Source of the DNA: Parabacteroides distasonis
Lineage (GTDB): Bacteria; Bacteroidota; Bacteroidia; Bacteroidales; Tannerellaceae
Assembly: GCF_004793765.1 (NCBI RefSeq)
Contig: NZ_SRYM01000034.1
Span: 1 to 43,816 of the forward strand
Direction: 5' to 3'
DNA length: 43,816 nucleotides
Each line of letters starts with the position of its first letter. Position 1 is the first letter of the stretch. The notes under the pieces were generated by a model. That model searched no databases. It was not told where the DNA came from and worked only from the letters and a program-made list of their open reading frames with translations. Positions 32,064 to 39,916 of this stretch are shown here, in pieces. A program made the translations under genes and the position numbers.

Positions 32064-33941
32064 TTATCTTCCGAGTAGTACCAGAAGGATGTTGATGTCG
32101 TTAGGGGAAATACCTGGGATGCGGCTCGCTTGAGCGATCGTGTCGGGATCTATCCGAGTCAATTTCTGGCGGGCTTCCGTAGATAAAGACTGGATCGAGT
32201 TGTAATCGAATTTACCCTTGATCCGGATATTCTCTAAGCGGTTTATCTTGTCTGCTATGATTTGTTCTCGCTTGATGTAGCCGCTATACTTAATCAGTAT
32301 CTCAGCGGCCTCGATGATCTCTTCCTTTCGGGTGGCCGGAACTTTGTCTAGCTCGGCACGAAGGGCGGGGACCAGATCCGCTAGGTTCTCCAATGTTGTC
32401 TGCGGACGGAGTACGACATCGAATAATTTGCAACCATGGGATAGGGGGGCTGTACCCAGTTTCTCCAAGCCGCTGTTTATATATTGAGGCTTTACGGAAT
32501 AGGTCTCCGCAAAACGGATGATAGCATCACGGCTCTCTTTTTTCTCTCGCAGTAAATCGTAGCGGTCTTGTTTGGCCAATCCCATTTGGTAGGATTTCTC
32601 GGTGAGTCGCATATCTGCGTCATCTTGGCGCAGTAAGATGCGGTACTCCGCACGAGAGGTGAACATACGATAAGGCTCGTCCACGCCTTTTGTTACCAAA
32701 TCGTCGATAAGGACACCGATATAAGCCTCGTCTCTTCCAAGGATAAAAGGTTGCCCACCGTGGCAATTGATGTGGGCGTTGATACCCGCTACCAAACCTT
32801 GTCCACCGGCTTCCTCGTATCCTGTAGTCCCGTTGATTTGTCCGGCGAAAAAAAGATTTCGGATTTGTTTGGTCTCCAAATTATGTCTTAGCTGAGTTGG
32901 GTCGAAGAAATCGTATTCAATCGCATATCCGGGACGATAGATTTGCACGTCACGGAAAGCGGGGATCGCTTGGAGCGCACGAAGCTGGATATCCAAGGGT
33001 AGGGAAGAGGAGAATCCATTTAGGTAGTATTCCTGCGTGGTCTCGCCTTCCGGCTCTAGGAATAGTTGATGCTGCGTCTTGTCAGCAAACGTCACGATTT
33101 TCGTTTCGATACTGGGACAATAACGGGGACCGATACTTTTGATCTGTCCATTATAAAGAGGAGAGTCGGGGAGACCTTCCCGTAATATATCGTGACAGGC
33201 CTTGTTCGTAAAGGTAGTCCAGCAACTCAATTGTTTTAATTTACGGTGACTGGTATCTAAGTAAGAGAATTTATGGAAATCGTTCTCCCCTGGTTGTTCT
33301 TCCATTTCATCGAAGTGAACGCTTCGGCCATCGATACGAACCGGTGTTCCGGTTTTCATACGATCTGTTTGGATGCCTAAAGAGATGAGTTGCTCGGTAA
33401 GCCCGGTCGCCGCAGGCTCGGCGATACGTCCACCCCGTATTTGGGTTCTTCCGATATGAAGCAGGCCGTTAAGGAAGGTTCCGTTCGTGAGTACCACCGC
33501 TCCGGCACGGAATACGACATTCATTCCCGTACGGACACCGCAGACTTGTCCGTGCTCGATAATCAGCTCTTGAACCATGTCCTGCCAGATCGATAGATTC
33601 GGCATATTCTCCAGTATGCTCCGCCAACAATCGATAAAACGGGCACGGTCGCTTTGGGCACGTGGGCTCCACATGGCCGGTCCTTTGCTACGGTTTAACA
33701 TACGGAATTGAATAGCGGTCTGGTCGGTCACGATTCCCATATATCCACCTAGCGCATCGATCTCTCGTACGATCTGTCCTTTGGCGATTCCCCCGACTGC
33801 CGGGTTACAACTCATCTGGGCGATCTTGTTCATGTCCATCGTGATCAAAAGCGTCTTTGATCCTAGATTCGCCGCCGCAGCGGCGGCTTCACAGCCGGCA
33901 TGCCCTGCGCCTACTACTATTACGTCGTAATTGAAAGTCAT
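32064..33941 (-). CDS. mnmG: tRNA uridine-5-carboxymethylaminomethyl synthesis enzyme MnmG
   Basis: A protein of 625 residues, FAD-dependent, that works with MnmE to modify uridine 34 of tRNAs reading NNA/NNG codons. The FAD Rossmann motif is VVGAGHAGCEAAAAAANLG at the N-terminus; other family blocks are SCNPAVGGIAKGQIVREIDA, TGTPVRIDGRSV, GPRYCPSIETKIVTF with the catalytic Cys, and GQINGTTGYEEAGGQGLVAG. The C-terminal domain for MnmE and tRNA binding ends in RIPGISPNDINILLVLLGR. The length is normal. It is the first gene of a six-gene minus-strand operon; a near-match -7 element (TATCTTCG, 33964-33971) lies just upstream. Confidence 0.98.
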   Translation of the reverse strand: MTFNYDVIVVGAGHAGCEAAAAAANLGSKTLLITMDMNKIAQMSCNPAVGGIAKGQIVREIDALGGYMGIVTDQTAIQFRMLNRSKGPAMWSPRAQSDRARFIDCWRSILENMPNLSIWQDMVQELIIEHGQVCGVRTGMNVVFRAGAVVLTNGTFLNGLLHIGRTQIRGGRIAEPAATGLTEQLISLGIQTDRMKTGTPVRIDGRSVHFDEMEEQPGENDFHKFSYLDTSHRKLKQLSCWTTFTNKACHDILREGLPDSPLYNGQIKSIGPRYCPSIETKIVTFADKTQHQLFLEPEGETTQEYYLNGFSSSLPLDIQLRALQAIPAFRDVQIYRPGYAIEYDFFDPTQLRHNLETKQIRNLFFAGQINGTTGYEEAGGQGLVAGINAHINCHGGQPFILGRDEAYIGVLIDDLVTKGVDEPYRMFTSRAEYRILLRQDDADMRLTEKSYQMGLAKQDRYDLLREKKESRDAIIRFAETYSVKPQYINSGLEKLGTAPLSHGCKLFDVVLRPQTTLENLADLVPALRAELDKVPATRKEEIIEAAEILIKYSGYIKREQIIADKINRLENIRIKGKFDYNSIQSLSTEARQKLTRIDPDTIAQASRIPGISPNDINILLVLLGR

Positions 33942-33996
33942 TTTTATTTCCTTTTATTTTACGCGAAGATAGTGAGTGTTCGTGAAAGAATTCGTT

Positions 33997-34004
33997 TATA
34001 TTTG
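33997..34004 (+). promoter_or_regulatory. -7 promoter element of the phosphoesterase gene
   Basis: TATATTTG exactly matches TAnnTTTG, 55 bp before ATG 34060. The -33 position has only TTCG. Confidence 0.5.
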
Positions 34005-34059
34005 TATAATAAATACATACATTGTTTTCAGGTTTAACGAACTAAAGATTTAAACTGTT

Positions 34060-35208
34060 ATGAATTTTATCCAGTGCCGTATCCTTGTTTTTCTGATTCT
34101 ACTGACCTCTTGTTTCAGTCCGGTTTATGGGAAAGATAAGAAACCTCGTCAAGCGATCGAGAAGTTATCGATCGATGGTCCCTATCTATTGAAAGCGGAT
34201 GATGGTAGTATGCGTGCGATATCTGTAGATGGGAAAGGCCGGTTATTGGATAAGCATTATGAAAGTATACCTACCTCCTTTTCCTTCGAGGTGTTTTCCG
34301 ATGCTGGGGAAAGATTGTTTCCGGTAACCATACACGCTGTTTCCCGTCCGGAATGGAAAGATGTGCAATCGGAAAAGACGTTTGTTCTTTCAGATCCACA
34401 TGCGAACTGGTCTTGTTTCGCCTCCTTGTTAAAGGCGGGAAGAGTGATCGATGCGGACTATAATTGGATTTTCGGGACTAACCAATTGGTAATAATCGGT
34501 GATGTCTTTGACCGAGGCGTCGACGTACTCCCTATCTATTGGTTGATCTACAAGTTGGAGCGAGAAGCGGAAGATGCCGGTGGAAAAGTGACTTTCTTAA
34601 TCGGAAATCATGAGACCATGGTTTTGGGAAATGATTTGCGATACGTGAAGAAGAAATATACTCAATTGGCGGATACTTTAGGAATGACCTATCCGGAGCT
34701 TTGGCAGAAAAGCGAGTTGGGACACTGGTTGAGAACTCGTAACTCGATACAAGTGGTCGGAGATAACCTGTTTGTCCATGCCGGGTTGAGCAAGGAATTT
34801 TTGGACAGGAATTACGATATCCCTACCGTGAATGAGATCGTGAGCGATGGACTCTTCTTAACGAAAAAAGAACGTAATGCAGATAAAGGCTCCGATCTTT
34901 CTTTTATGTTCGCTACGTATGGACCGATCTGGTATCGGGGTATGGTACGTAGTGCGGATAAGTATCACCCGTTAGATCGGGATGATTTGCGGAAAATATT
35001 AGAGAAATATAATGTGAACCGTATCTTTGTAGGGCATACGATATTCGATGATATCACGACTTTCTACCATTACAAGGTAATTGCCGTGAATGTCGATAAT
35101 CAAGAAAACAAGGAGAAGAGCCGAGGCCGTGGTGTCATGATCGGGAAAGACGGCTCTCTGTTTGTCGTATATGATTCGGGAAAACAGGAGCCGTTGTTCA
35201 CCGATTGA
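34060..35208 (+). CDS. metallophosphoesterase (calcineurin-like), exported
   Basis: A protein of 382 residues. The N-terminus MNFIQCRILVFLILLTSCFS is a signal peptide with a possible lipobox (LTSC). The catalytic motifs of calcineurin-type phosphatases are in order: FVLSDPHANW (DxH), IIGDVFDRG (GDxxDRG), FLIGNHETM (GNHE), FVHAG and a late FVGHTIFDD (GHT). This layout resembles the Shewanella-like protein phosphatases. A preceding beta-rich domain of about 90 residues is not recognised. It is probably anchored in the cell envelope; the substrate is unknown. It converges on the PAP2 gene with only three bases between the stop codons. Confidence 0.9.
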   Translation: MNFIQCRILVFLILLTSCFSPVYGKDKKPRQAIEKLSIDGPYLLKADDGSMRAISVDGKGRLLDKHYESIPTSFSFEVFSDAGERLFPVTIHAVSRPEWKDVQSEKTFVLSDPHANWSCFASLLKAGRVIDADYNWIFGTNQLVIIGDVFDRGVDVLPIYWLIYKLEREAEDAGGKVTFLIGNHETMVLGNDLRYVKKKYTQLADTLGMTYPELWQKSELGHWLRTRNSIQVVGDNLFVHAGLSKEFLDRNYDIPTVNEIVSDGLFLTKKERNADKGSDLSFMFATYGPIWYRGMVRSADKYHPLDRDDLRKILEKYNVNRIFVGHTIFDDITTFYHYKVIAVNVDNQENKEKSRGRGVMIGKDGSLFVVYDSGKQEPLFTD

Positions 35209-35211
35209 TTG

Positions 35212-35979
35212 CTAAAAACGTATGGCCAAGGCCGCTCCGAACGCATGGTTATCCGGTTGATAGAACGGCGAGGTCGCAATGACAGTGGCGCTCTTTTTCT
35301 TGTCTAATCGGAATAATTTTCGGTTGACCGGCAATAGCCAGTAACCGATATGTGCGCTCAATATGCCAAAACCCGCTCCCGCTACCACATCGTTCAACCA
35401 ATGCCGATCGTTGTAAAGCCGTAGAAAAGTTACGCCTCCGGCTACCAAATAGGCACCGATTCCATATCCGATCCCATATTCCGACCGTACCAATTCCGCT
35501 CCCATGAAAACCGTGGCGGTGTGTCCCGAGGGGAAAGAGTTTTGGGCTGAGGAATCGGGTCGTTTCTCATCGACAAAGTACTTTGTCCCATTCACCAATA
35601 TGCCCATGGTCAAATAAGAGGTGGTTGTGACGATCAGCCGCTCTTTGAACGAGTGTTTGGCTTTCACACCTACTAATCCTAACCCTACGTATGAGATGAC
35701 CGGCAGGTATTGGATGTAATCGTCGGCATGGAAGTAGTGTTCTCCCCGGAGGTTGGTCATGCCGTCTCGCACGGAATTGTCGACAGATCGTAGAAAGCCA
35801 TTGCTTATGCCCCATGATCCAACCGCTATTAAGGAAGCCGGAAGTATAAGTTGCTTTATCTTGAATCGTGTAGTCCTGTCTTCGCAGGAATAAGTAAGAC
35901 TATCCGTTGCTTCTCTTCCATCTGCCCATAAAAGATTCGGGATTAAGAGAAGAAGCAATCCGAGTACGCTGGTTCGCAT
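35212..35979 (-). CDS. PAP2-family membrane phosphatase
   Basis: A protein of 255 residues from MRTSVLGLLLLLIPNLLWAD, a signal peptide. A longer frame with 53 more codons upstream overlaps the previous gene and lacks a signal peptide at its start. The three PAP2 signature blocks are present: KYFVDEKRPDSS (KxxxxxxRP), SFPSGHTATVF (PSGH) and LYNDRHWLNDVVAG (HxxxD with the arginine in DRH). Several hydrophobic segments around them fit membrane helices. The family removes phosphate from lipid phosphates such as undecaprenyl diphosphate or lipid A; the specific substrate is unknown. It is downstream of the DUF4468 gene. Confidence 0.9.
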   Translation of the reverse strand: MRTSVLGLLLLLIPNLLWADGREATDSLTYSCEDRTTRFKIKQLILPASLIAVGSWGISNGFLRSVDNSVRDGMTNLRGEHYFHADDYIQYLPVISYVGLGLVGVKAKHSFKERLIVTTTSYLTMGILVNGTKYFVDEKRPDSSAQNSFPSGHTATVFMGAELVRSEYGIGYGIGAYLVAGGVTFLRLYNDRHWLNDVVAGAGFGILSAHIGYWLLPVNRKLFRLDKKKSATVIATSPFYQPDNHAFGAALAIRF

Positions 35980-36014
35980 TTTTTTGCTATATGAACTGGG
36001 TAAAAAGATATCGT

Positions 36015-36728
36015 TTACTTTATGATGGTTTGGACTTGCCCGTTCTTGAAAAATAAGTAAAAAGAACTGCTGTACATCCATTGTATCTCGCCATTGGTTT
36101 CTAGTATGGATTGAGGTTTGCCAAACGCCAATCTGCACTCATCCTCGTTCATGCCCTTTATGGGCTTACGGATGCTGATTGCGTCCCAATGCGTGATCTC
36201 GGATAATTGGTTGGTCGAGATGAAATCGAATAGTTTGTTTAGCACAGACGATTCGCTTTGCGTGAAGTCTTCCATCGTTTGTTTATGCGCTGCCTTTTTG
36301 TCTGGCGTCAACTTTTCGAGAGGGGTCACTTTCTTCATCACGAAAGCCGGCGATTCGATCAGTACATCCGATATGTAGTAAACCAATTTTTGATCCGCTA
36401 CACGGAAATTGACACGGCAATAATACGTGTTCTCAAATCCGGAGCCGGCCAGCGACCCGATGATCCAATCGCAGCGAAAGCTCTTGCCTTTATCGTTTCG
36501 GTCGTTTATCCCTTCTTGAAGTTTCGGACATACGTTTTCCACCGTCCATAATAACGTGTTGGCGTAAATCTCCTCATCGGAGAGCTTATCGAAGGTGATG
36601 AAACCATTGACAACATATTTATTACCATCCACACTTACCGGATAGGTATTCCCGATCTCCACGAATGTCTGAGCTACCAGCATGGAGATTTGGAATAGGA
36701 ATGTGATTGAGAATAAAAATCGTGACAT
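36015..36728 (-). CDS. DUF4468 domain protein
   Basis: A protein of 237 residues from MSRFLFSITFLFQISMLVAQ, a signal peptide; an ATG eight codons earlier is less suitable. The part VNGFITFDKLSDEEIYANTL matches the opening of DUF4468 with its TBP-like fold (ITFDKLS, then a variable helix, and CRVNFRVADQKLVYYISDVL as the characteristic strand pair). The C-terminal 80 residues resemble an SmpA/OmlA-like beta part (ECRLAFGKPQSILETNGEIQ, then WMYSSSFYLFF). The function is unknown. It lies between a terminator upstream and the PAP2 gene 35 bp downstream. Confidence 0.75.
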   Translation of the reverse strand: MSRFLFSITFLFQISMLVAQTFVEIGNTYPVSVDGNKYVVNGFITFDKLSDEEIYANTLLWTVENVCPKLQEGINDRNDKGKSFRCDWIIGSLAGSGFENTYYCRVNFRVADQKLVYYISDVLIESPAFVMKKVTPLEKLTPDKKAAHKQTMEDFTQSESSVLNKLFDFISTNQLSEITHWDAISIRKPIKGMNEDECRLAFGKPQSILETNGEIQWMYSSSFYLFFKNGQVQTIIK

Positions 36729-36760
36729 ATATCTTGAAATGTTTAAGATCATGCAAAAAC

Positions 36761-36805
36761 GTCTATGACTTGTCTTCTATCGTTAGGTAAGTCATAGACA
36801 TCTTT
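36761..36805. terminator. bidirectional terminator
   Basis: GTCTATGACTT (36761-36771) pairs perfectly with AAGTCATAGAC (36789-36799). It is followed on the plus strand by ATCTTTTTT and on the minus strand by GTTTTTGC. It ends the minus-strand transcript of the barrel gene at 36819. Confidence 0.8.
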
Positions 36806-36818
36806 TTTGGGGTGACTT

Positions 36819-37457
36819 TTAGAATGCAACGCCTAAACGTAGCATGATATTGCTGGTATAAGCCTCGCTATCGGTAGCAGCCTCCACGAATCCACGTTGG
36901 AAAGTGAAGTCAAGGTTGAAACGGTCATACCATATTCCGAATCCGATGTTCATGCCTGCGTCGAACCGGTTCCATTCTATATCCAACTCATCTTCCCAGT
37001 CGCCCATGCTGATGCTCTCGCCATCGTATTTCATCTTGCCTAAATAGTCAAAGCTGATGAACCCTCCGATATGGCCGTCGATGAAAAAGTCATCCGTTAT
37101 CCCATATTTCCAGCCGAAAGTGAATGGAGATACTTGGAGGTTGTTCGTCATGGTTTTTAGTTCATCTATTTTCCAGCCTCTCGATCCCAATCCGAAATCC
37201 ATGCCCCAGTAAGCGCCGATGTTCGTGATCGGCTTTTGAAAACCGACAGCGAAATTATAAGCCGCTTTTCTCCCCATGCCTTCCGTGCCGTCACCGGCGA
37301 ATCCAGCCATATTCAGTCCGCCTCGTAAATACCACATGGTCTCGGAAGGGCGTTGTGGAGTGGATTCAATCCCAACGCTGCGGGATGATACGATCTGCGC
37401 TTGTATGCCGGAACATACGAGGAGCGTCATTACAAATAAAAGTAAACTCTTTCTCAT
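36819..37457 (-). CDS. outer-membrane beta-barrel (porin-like) protein
   Basis: A protein of 212 residues starting MRKSLLLFVMTLLVCSGIQA, a signal peptide; the in-frame TTG four codons upstream is unlikely. The sequence alternates hydrophobic and polar residues in barrel strands (MWYLRGGLNMAGFAG, YNFAVGFQKP, WGMDFGLGSRGWK, NRFDAGMNIGFGIWYDRF) and ends in a strand with a terminal aromatic (NIMLRLGVAF), the signal for BAM-mediated insertion. This is the small PorT/OmpX-type barrel group of Bacteroidetes. The cargo or ligand is unknown. It is the third of three minus-strand envelope genes in a row, ended by a strong terminator. Confidence 0.85.
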   Translation of the reverse strand: MRKSLLLFVMTLLVCSGIQAQIVSSRSVGIESTPQRPSETMWYLRGGLNMAGFAGDGTEGMGRKAAYNFAVGFQKPITNIGAYWGMDFGLGSRGWKIDELKTMTNNLQVSPFTFGWKYGITDDFFIDGHIGGFISFDYLGKMKYDGESISMGDWEDELDIEWNRFDAGMNIGFGIWYDRFNLDFTFQRGFVEAATDSEAYTSNIMLRLGVAF

Positions 37458-37526
37458 CTTTGAAATCAATTTATAGTTAGTAATCTTTATCTTTCCAGCC
37501 GTTTATGGGCTTACAGACAGGATCGG

Positions 37527-37988
37527 TCAATCCGAGATCTTGCGATAGACCGTGCTCTGATATTCTTCGTAGACGATCCCCTCTTCCATATCCATATGTT
37601 TATGATGGTACTCGGTGACCAATTGGGAAGAGGTCAGTTTCTTCACTGTTACGACCTCTTCTTCATCGTACTCGTAGTCACGCATATAGATCTTACCTCC
37701 TTTGTACGTCCATGTTCCTTCCAATCCTCCGTGCCACTGGCCATAATACCTTTCATACGATTCAAAAGTTCCGTCTTCGTTGAAGACAATCTTGAAGTCA
37801 TCGTCTGGTTCGTCCTCCCATTGTTCGACAATTTCCTTGTTTTCTTTATACCAACCGGAAAGAGACACACTTTCCCATGTGCCGATCAAGTCATTGGAAG
37901 AACCAATGTTATCATCGGAACAAGACGTGAGACTGATGGGCATAAGCATTATGATGCCTAGCAGCCATAAAAGATAAATTCTTCTCAT
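37527..37988 (-). CDS. lipocalin-like lipoprotein
   Basis: A protein of 153 residues with a lipoprotein signal (MRRIYLLWLLGIIMLMPISL, then TSC as lipobox). The mature part starts DLIGTWESVSLSGWYKE and has the strand series FKIVFNEDGTFESYE, GGLEGTWTYKGGKIYM and SSQLVTEYHH. The GTW opening and an N-E-D-G-T-F strand are hallmarks of the small Bacteroidales lipocalin-like family. It is probably attached to the outer membrane; no ligand is known. It lies 27 bp after the gene upstream and 69 bp before the barrel gene. Confidence 0.8.
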   Translation of the reverse strand: MRRIYLLWLLGIIMLMPISLTSCSDDNIGSSNDLIGTWESVSLSGWYKENKEIVEQWEDEPDDDFKIVFNEDGTFESYERYYGQWHGGLEGTWTYKGGKIYMRDYEYDEEEVVTVKKLTSSQLVTEYHHKHMDMEEGIVYEEYQSTVYRKISD

Positions 37989-38015
37989 GCTTCTTCTTTT
38001 ATTTCATTACAGTAT

Positions 38016-38492
38016 TTATTTCACTACGGCCGAGATCTTTTCCCGGTCGTTGGTGGTAAGAGTCTTTTCCATTCGGATCCACTCTAAGTCGGAGCTATCG
38101 GCTGTTTTCCAGTTCTCGAAGGTTGCCGGATAGCCGACGACAGTAATCAGATATCCCGTACCTTCATCGTTTGTCCTGAAGTTGAACGTGGCGGCAACGA
38201 TCACGTCTGCGTCATGTTTTTGCGAAGACATATAGACTGCGTAACTGCGGATATTCACGATATCTCCTTTCATCTCCCCTTCCGCTTGTTCCTTGGTCAA
38301 AGTCCATTCATCCCGGATGCGTCCCTTGGTTTTATCTACTTTCAGTTCCACGGTTAGCGGTTTTACGTAGGCGTTGGATGTCACGTCTAGCAAGCGTGCC
38401 TGGGTATCTTGTATCTTTACCTTGTCTCTTTGAGCATACGCCCCCGTGCATATTAGCGCAAGCAGTGCCGTGGTTAGAATTTGTCTTTTCAT
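38016..38492 (-). CDS. unknown periplasmic protein (158 aa)
   Basis: A protein of 158 residues with a signal peptide (MKRQILTTALLALICTGAYA). The mature part is of alternating strand character (ARLLDVTSNAYVKPLTVELK, DVIVAATFNFRTNDEGTGYL, ITVVGYPATFENW), with a conserved-looking IQDTQARLLD. I do not recognise a named domain, though similar proteins of this length are common in Bacteroidales. It is the first gene of the envelope run, with a TATATTTG promoter element 49 bp upstream. Confidence 0.7.
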   Translation of the reverse strand: MKRQILTTALLALICTGAYAQRDKVKIQDTQARLLDVTSNAYVKPLTVELKVDKTKGRIRDEWTLTKEQAEGEMKGDIVNIRSYAVYMSSQKHDADVIVAATFNFRTNDEGTGYLITVVGYPATFENWKTADSSDLEWIRMEKTLTTNDREKISAVVK

Positions 38493-38540
38493 CTTTTTAT
38501 AAGCTCATATTATCGTTAATTGTAATTTGTTTTTACGGTA

Positions 38541-38548
38541 CAAATATA
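38541..38548 (-). promoter_or_regulatory. -7 element of the envelope gene run
   Basis: Minus-strand TATATTTG exactly matches TAnnTTTG, 49 bp before ATG 38492. Confidence 0.5.
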
Positions 38549-38631
38549 GAGGTAAATATAGGAGTTAGTGGGTAAATTGGTGATTCCAAATGATTTATAT
38601 AATTGTATCCTATATGGATACACTAGCCATG

Positions 38632-38853
38632 TTAGTAAGATGTCAGATCTGTCTTGACAGCTTCGGAGAGGTCTCGGAAGAAATCGTGCCGCAAGATGCA
38701 AGAAATTCGCCAAAGTAAGTAAGTGTCAATGCTTTCTTTGTCGAATATCTTATATACGTTCGGTCGGGTACAGCACAATTGCGTAGCGAACCAAGTGATC
38801 GTGTGACCTTGGTCGCGGAGCGTATGCTCAATCAGCTGTCCGATGTGGATCAT
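38632..38853 (-). CDS. small helix-turn-helix protein (XRE-like)
   Basis: A protein of 73 residues. The sequence MIHIGQLIEHTLRDQGHTIT followed by WFATQLCCTRPNVYKIFDKE and SIDTYLLWRISCILRHDFF has the spacing of a five-helix XRE/Cro DNA-binding domain: helix 2 WFATQLC, turn, recognition helix RPNVYKIF, then LLWRISCIL. No other domain is present. It may be a regulator of its own region. The start ATG 38853 lies two bases after the stop of the upstream leader frame, suggesting coupling. The promoter is probably the TATATTTG at 39232. Confidence 0.7.
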   Translation of the reverse strand: MIHIGQLIEHTLRDQGHTITWFATQLCCTRPNVYKIFDKESIDTYLLWRISCILRHDFFRDLSEAVKTDLTSY

Positions 38854-38855
38854 GG

Positions 38856-39110
38856 TTAATTTCTCATGATACCCGATTCCCTTTGGTGGTTAATTGTTGG
38901 AAAAAGGAAGCCTATATACAAGGAAAGCGTGGGAATCTTACCTTTGCCCGTCCCGTACTTCAAGGCCTTCGCATTGCCCACTCCCCGAGAACGAGCAACG
39001 CAGAAAGCCCACGCCGATATGTACAACAAACCATACGCCCTTTTGGTAAAGGACATATCGGTGTTTGTATGGACACACCACACGAGGACGTCTTTGTTGC
39101 TGTTAGTCAT
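38856..39110 (-). CDS. possible leader protein (84 aa) or structured leader RNA
   Basis: The minus strand reads MTNSNKDVLVWCVHTNTDMS and later AWAFCVARSRGVGNAKALKY and GTGKGKIPTLSLYIGFLFPT up to a stop two bases before the HTH gene. The composition is odd for a protein, and the opposite strand is also open (MIPDSLWWLIVGKRKPIYKE). Such two-strand openness over a GC-balanced stretch can mark a structured RNA. Stems are visible (GATATGT with ACATATC; CAAACCATAC close to GTTTGTATGG). I believe similar short frames recur in Bacteroidales, but cannot verify it. It lies between a TATATTTG promoter at 39232 and the HTH gene. Confidence 0.3.
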   Translation of the reverse strand: MTNSNKDVLVWCVHTNTDMSFTKRAYGLLYISAWAFCVARSRGVGNAKALKYGTGKGKIPTLSLYIGFLFPTINHQRESGIMRN

Positions 39111-39231
39111 TTCGAGGAGTCAAAAGTTGCGAAGTTTTGAAATACGAAAGACAAACGCCAATAAACGTCTTCTTATAAATAAACCTTTCCCCCGGCTTCC
39201 ACCCTAGGGCTTTCTGCTGAGGAATTTGTGA

Positions 39232-39239
39232 CAAATATA
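39232..39239 (-). promoter_or_regulatory. -7 element upstream of the leader and HTH gene
   Basis: Minus-strand TATATTTG exactly matches TAnnTTTG. It points to the leader at 38856-39110 and to the HTH gene. Confidence 0.45.
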
Positions 39240-39348
39240 GGAATAAAAAAGAATGAAGAACGATTCCGGGGGGATAAATATGCGGGAAATTATAGGAAAA
39301 GTTTAGGCGGTGTAACTTTCCCTTTGGTAAAACAACTGTTCTTATAGG

Positions 39349-39435
39349 ACTGCAACTAGCCTTGCAGCATTACTGCAACCCACGTGCAGTGACACTGCAA
39401 CCGGCGTGCAGTACTACTGCAAGGCGGGTTGCAGT
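39349..39435. repeat. four-dyad array with 22-23 bp period
   Basis: Four ACTGCA(A) ... (T)TGCAGT dyads have CTGCAA starts at 39350, 39373, 39395 and 39417. Their centres are 39358.5, 39381, 39403 and 39425.5. Each unit carries a different 5-6 base middle (CTAGCC, ACCCACG and so on). A weaker dyad AACAACTGTT centred at 39335.5 continues the spacing. It lies between the leader promoter and the DUF6078 gene, 21 bp from the DUF6078 stop. Confidence 0.85.
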
Positions 39436-39456
39436 AAAAGTAGGTTATGGGATCGC

Positions 39457-39906
39457 TCAGACTCTCCAATTAGGTTGCGTCACATATTCGTCGAAGGATG
39501 GATCGGGAAGGCCCGCTTTGGAAAAGATGGCATTGATTCGTTTCTGCTCCTCGGGAGATGTGAGGTACTCCCCTTTCTGGGCATAATAGAAAATACGTTC
39601 GCAACTGAACACTTGCATCACCCGTTGTCGTACTTGCGGATAGAGAGAGCGAGGTACGTCATCGAATAAGTGGTTCATACCCCGGGCATAGCGTAACGGT
39701 GTATCGGAGCGGTAATGTTTGCAAGGTTTTCCAGTGGTTACTTTCGCCACGTATGTTGGGGTGACGCAAGAGACGGCGGAGTAAGGTTCCGGTTGTTCCT
39801 CGTTCATCTTGGCTGCATGTCTGCGCAAGCAATGGCCGGTTTGTGTACATTGTTCGTCCGTGGCGTAACAATACGTGTAATCGTAAGGTATGTCTTCTGC
39901 TTTCAT
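39457..39906 (-). CDS. DUF6078 family protein
   Basis: A protein of 149 residues without a signal peptide. The N-terminal cysteine pattern (YCYATDEQCTQTGHCLRR) followed by CVTPTYVAK and GKPCKHYRSDTPLRYARGMN matches the Bacteroidales DUF6078 family. The cysteines suggest a metal site, and the C-terminal half has FSCERIFYYAQKGEYLTSPE. No function is known. It follows ybeY on the same strand with a 10-bp gap and is probably cotranscribed with it. A dyad array follows its stop. Confidence 0.75.
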   Translation of the reverse strand: MKAEDIPYDYTYCYATDEQCTQTGHCLRRHAAKMNEEQPEPYSAVSCVTPTYVAKVTTGKPCKHYRSDTPLRYARGMNHLFDDVPRSLYPQVRQRVMQVFSCERIFYYAQKGEYLTSPEEQKRINAIFSKAGLPDPSFDEYVTQPNWRV

Positions 39907-39916
39907 ATTTGTGTTT

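Noticed and set aside
35212-36138. Longer version of the PAP2 gene starting at 36138
   Set aside because: It overlaps the end of the DUF4468 gene and places a signal peptide 53 residues inside the protein; ATG 35979 is preferred.
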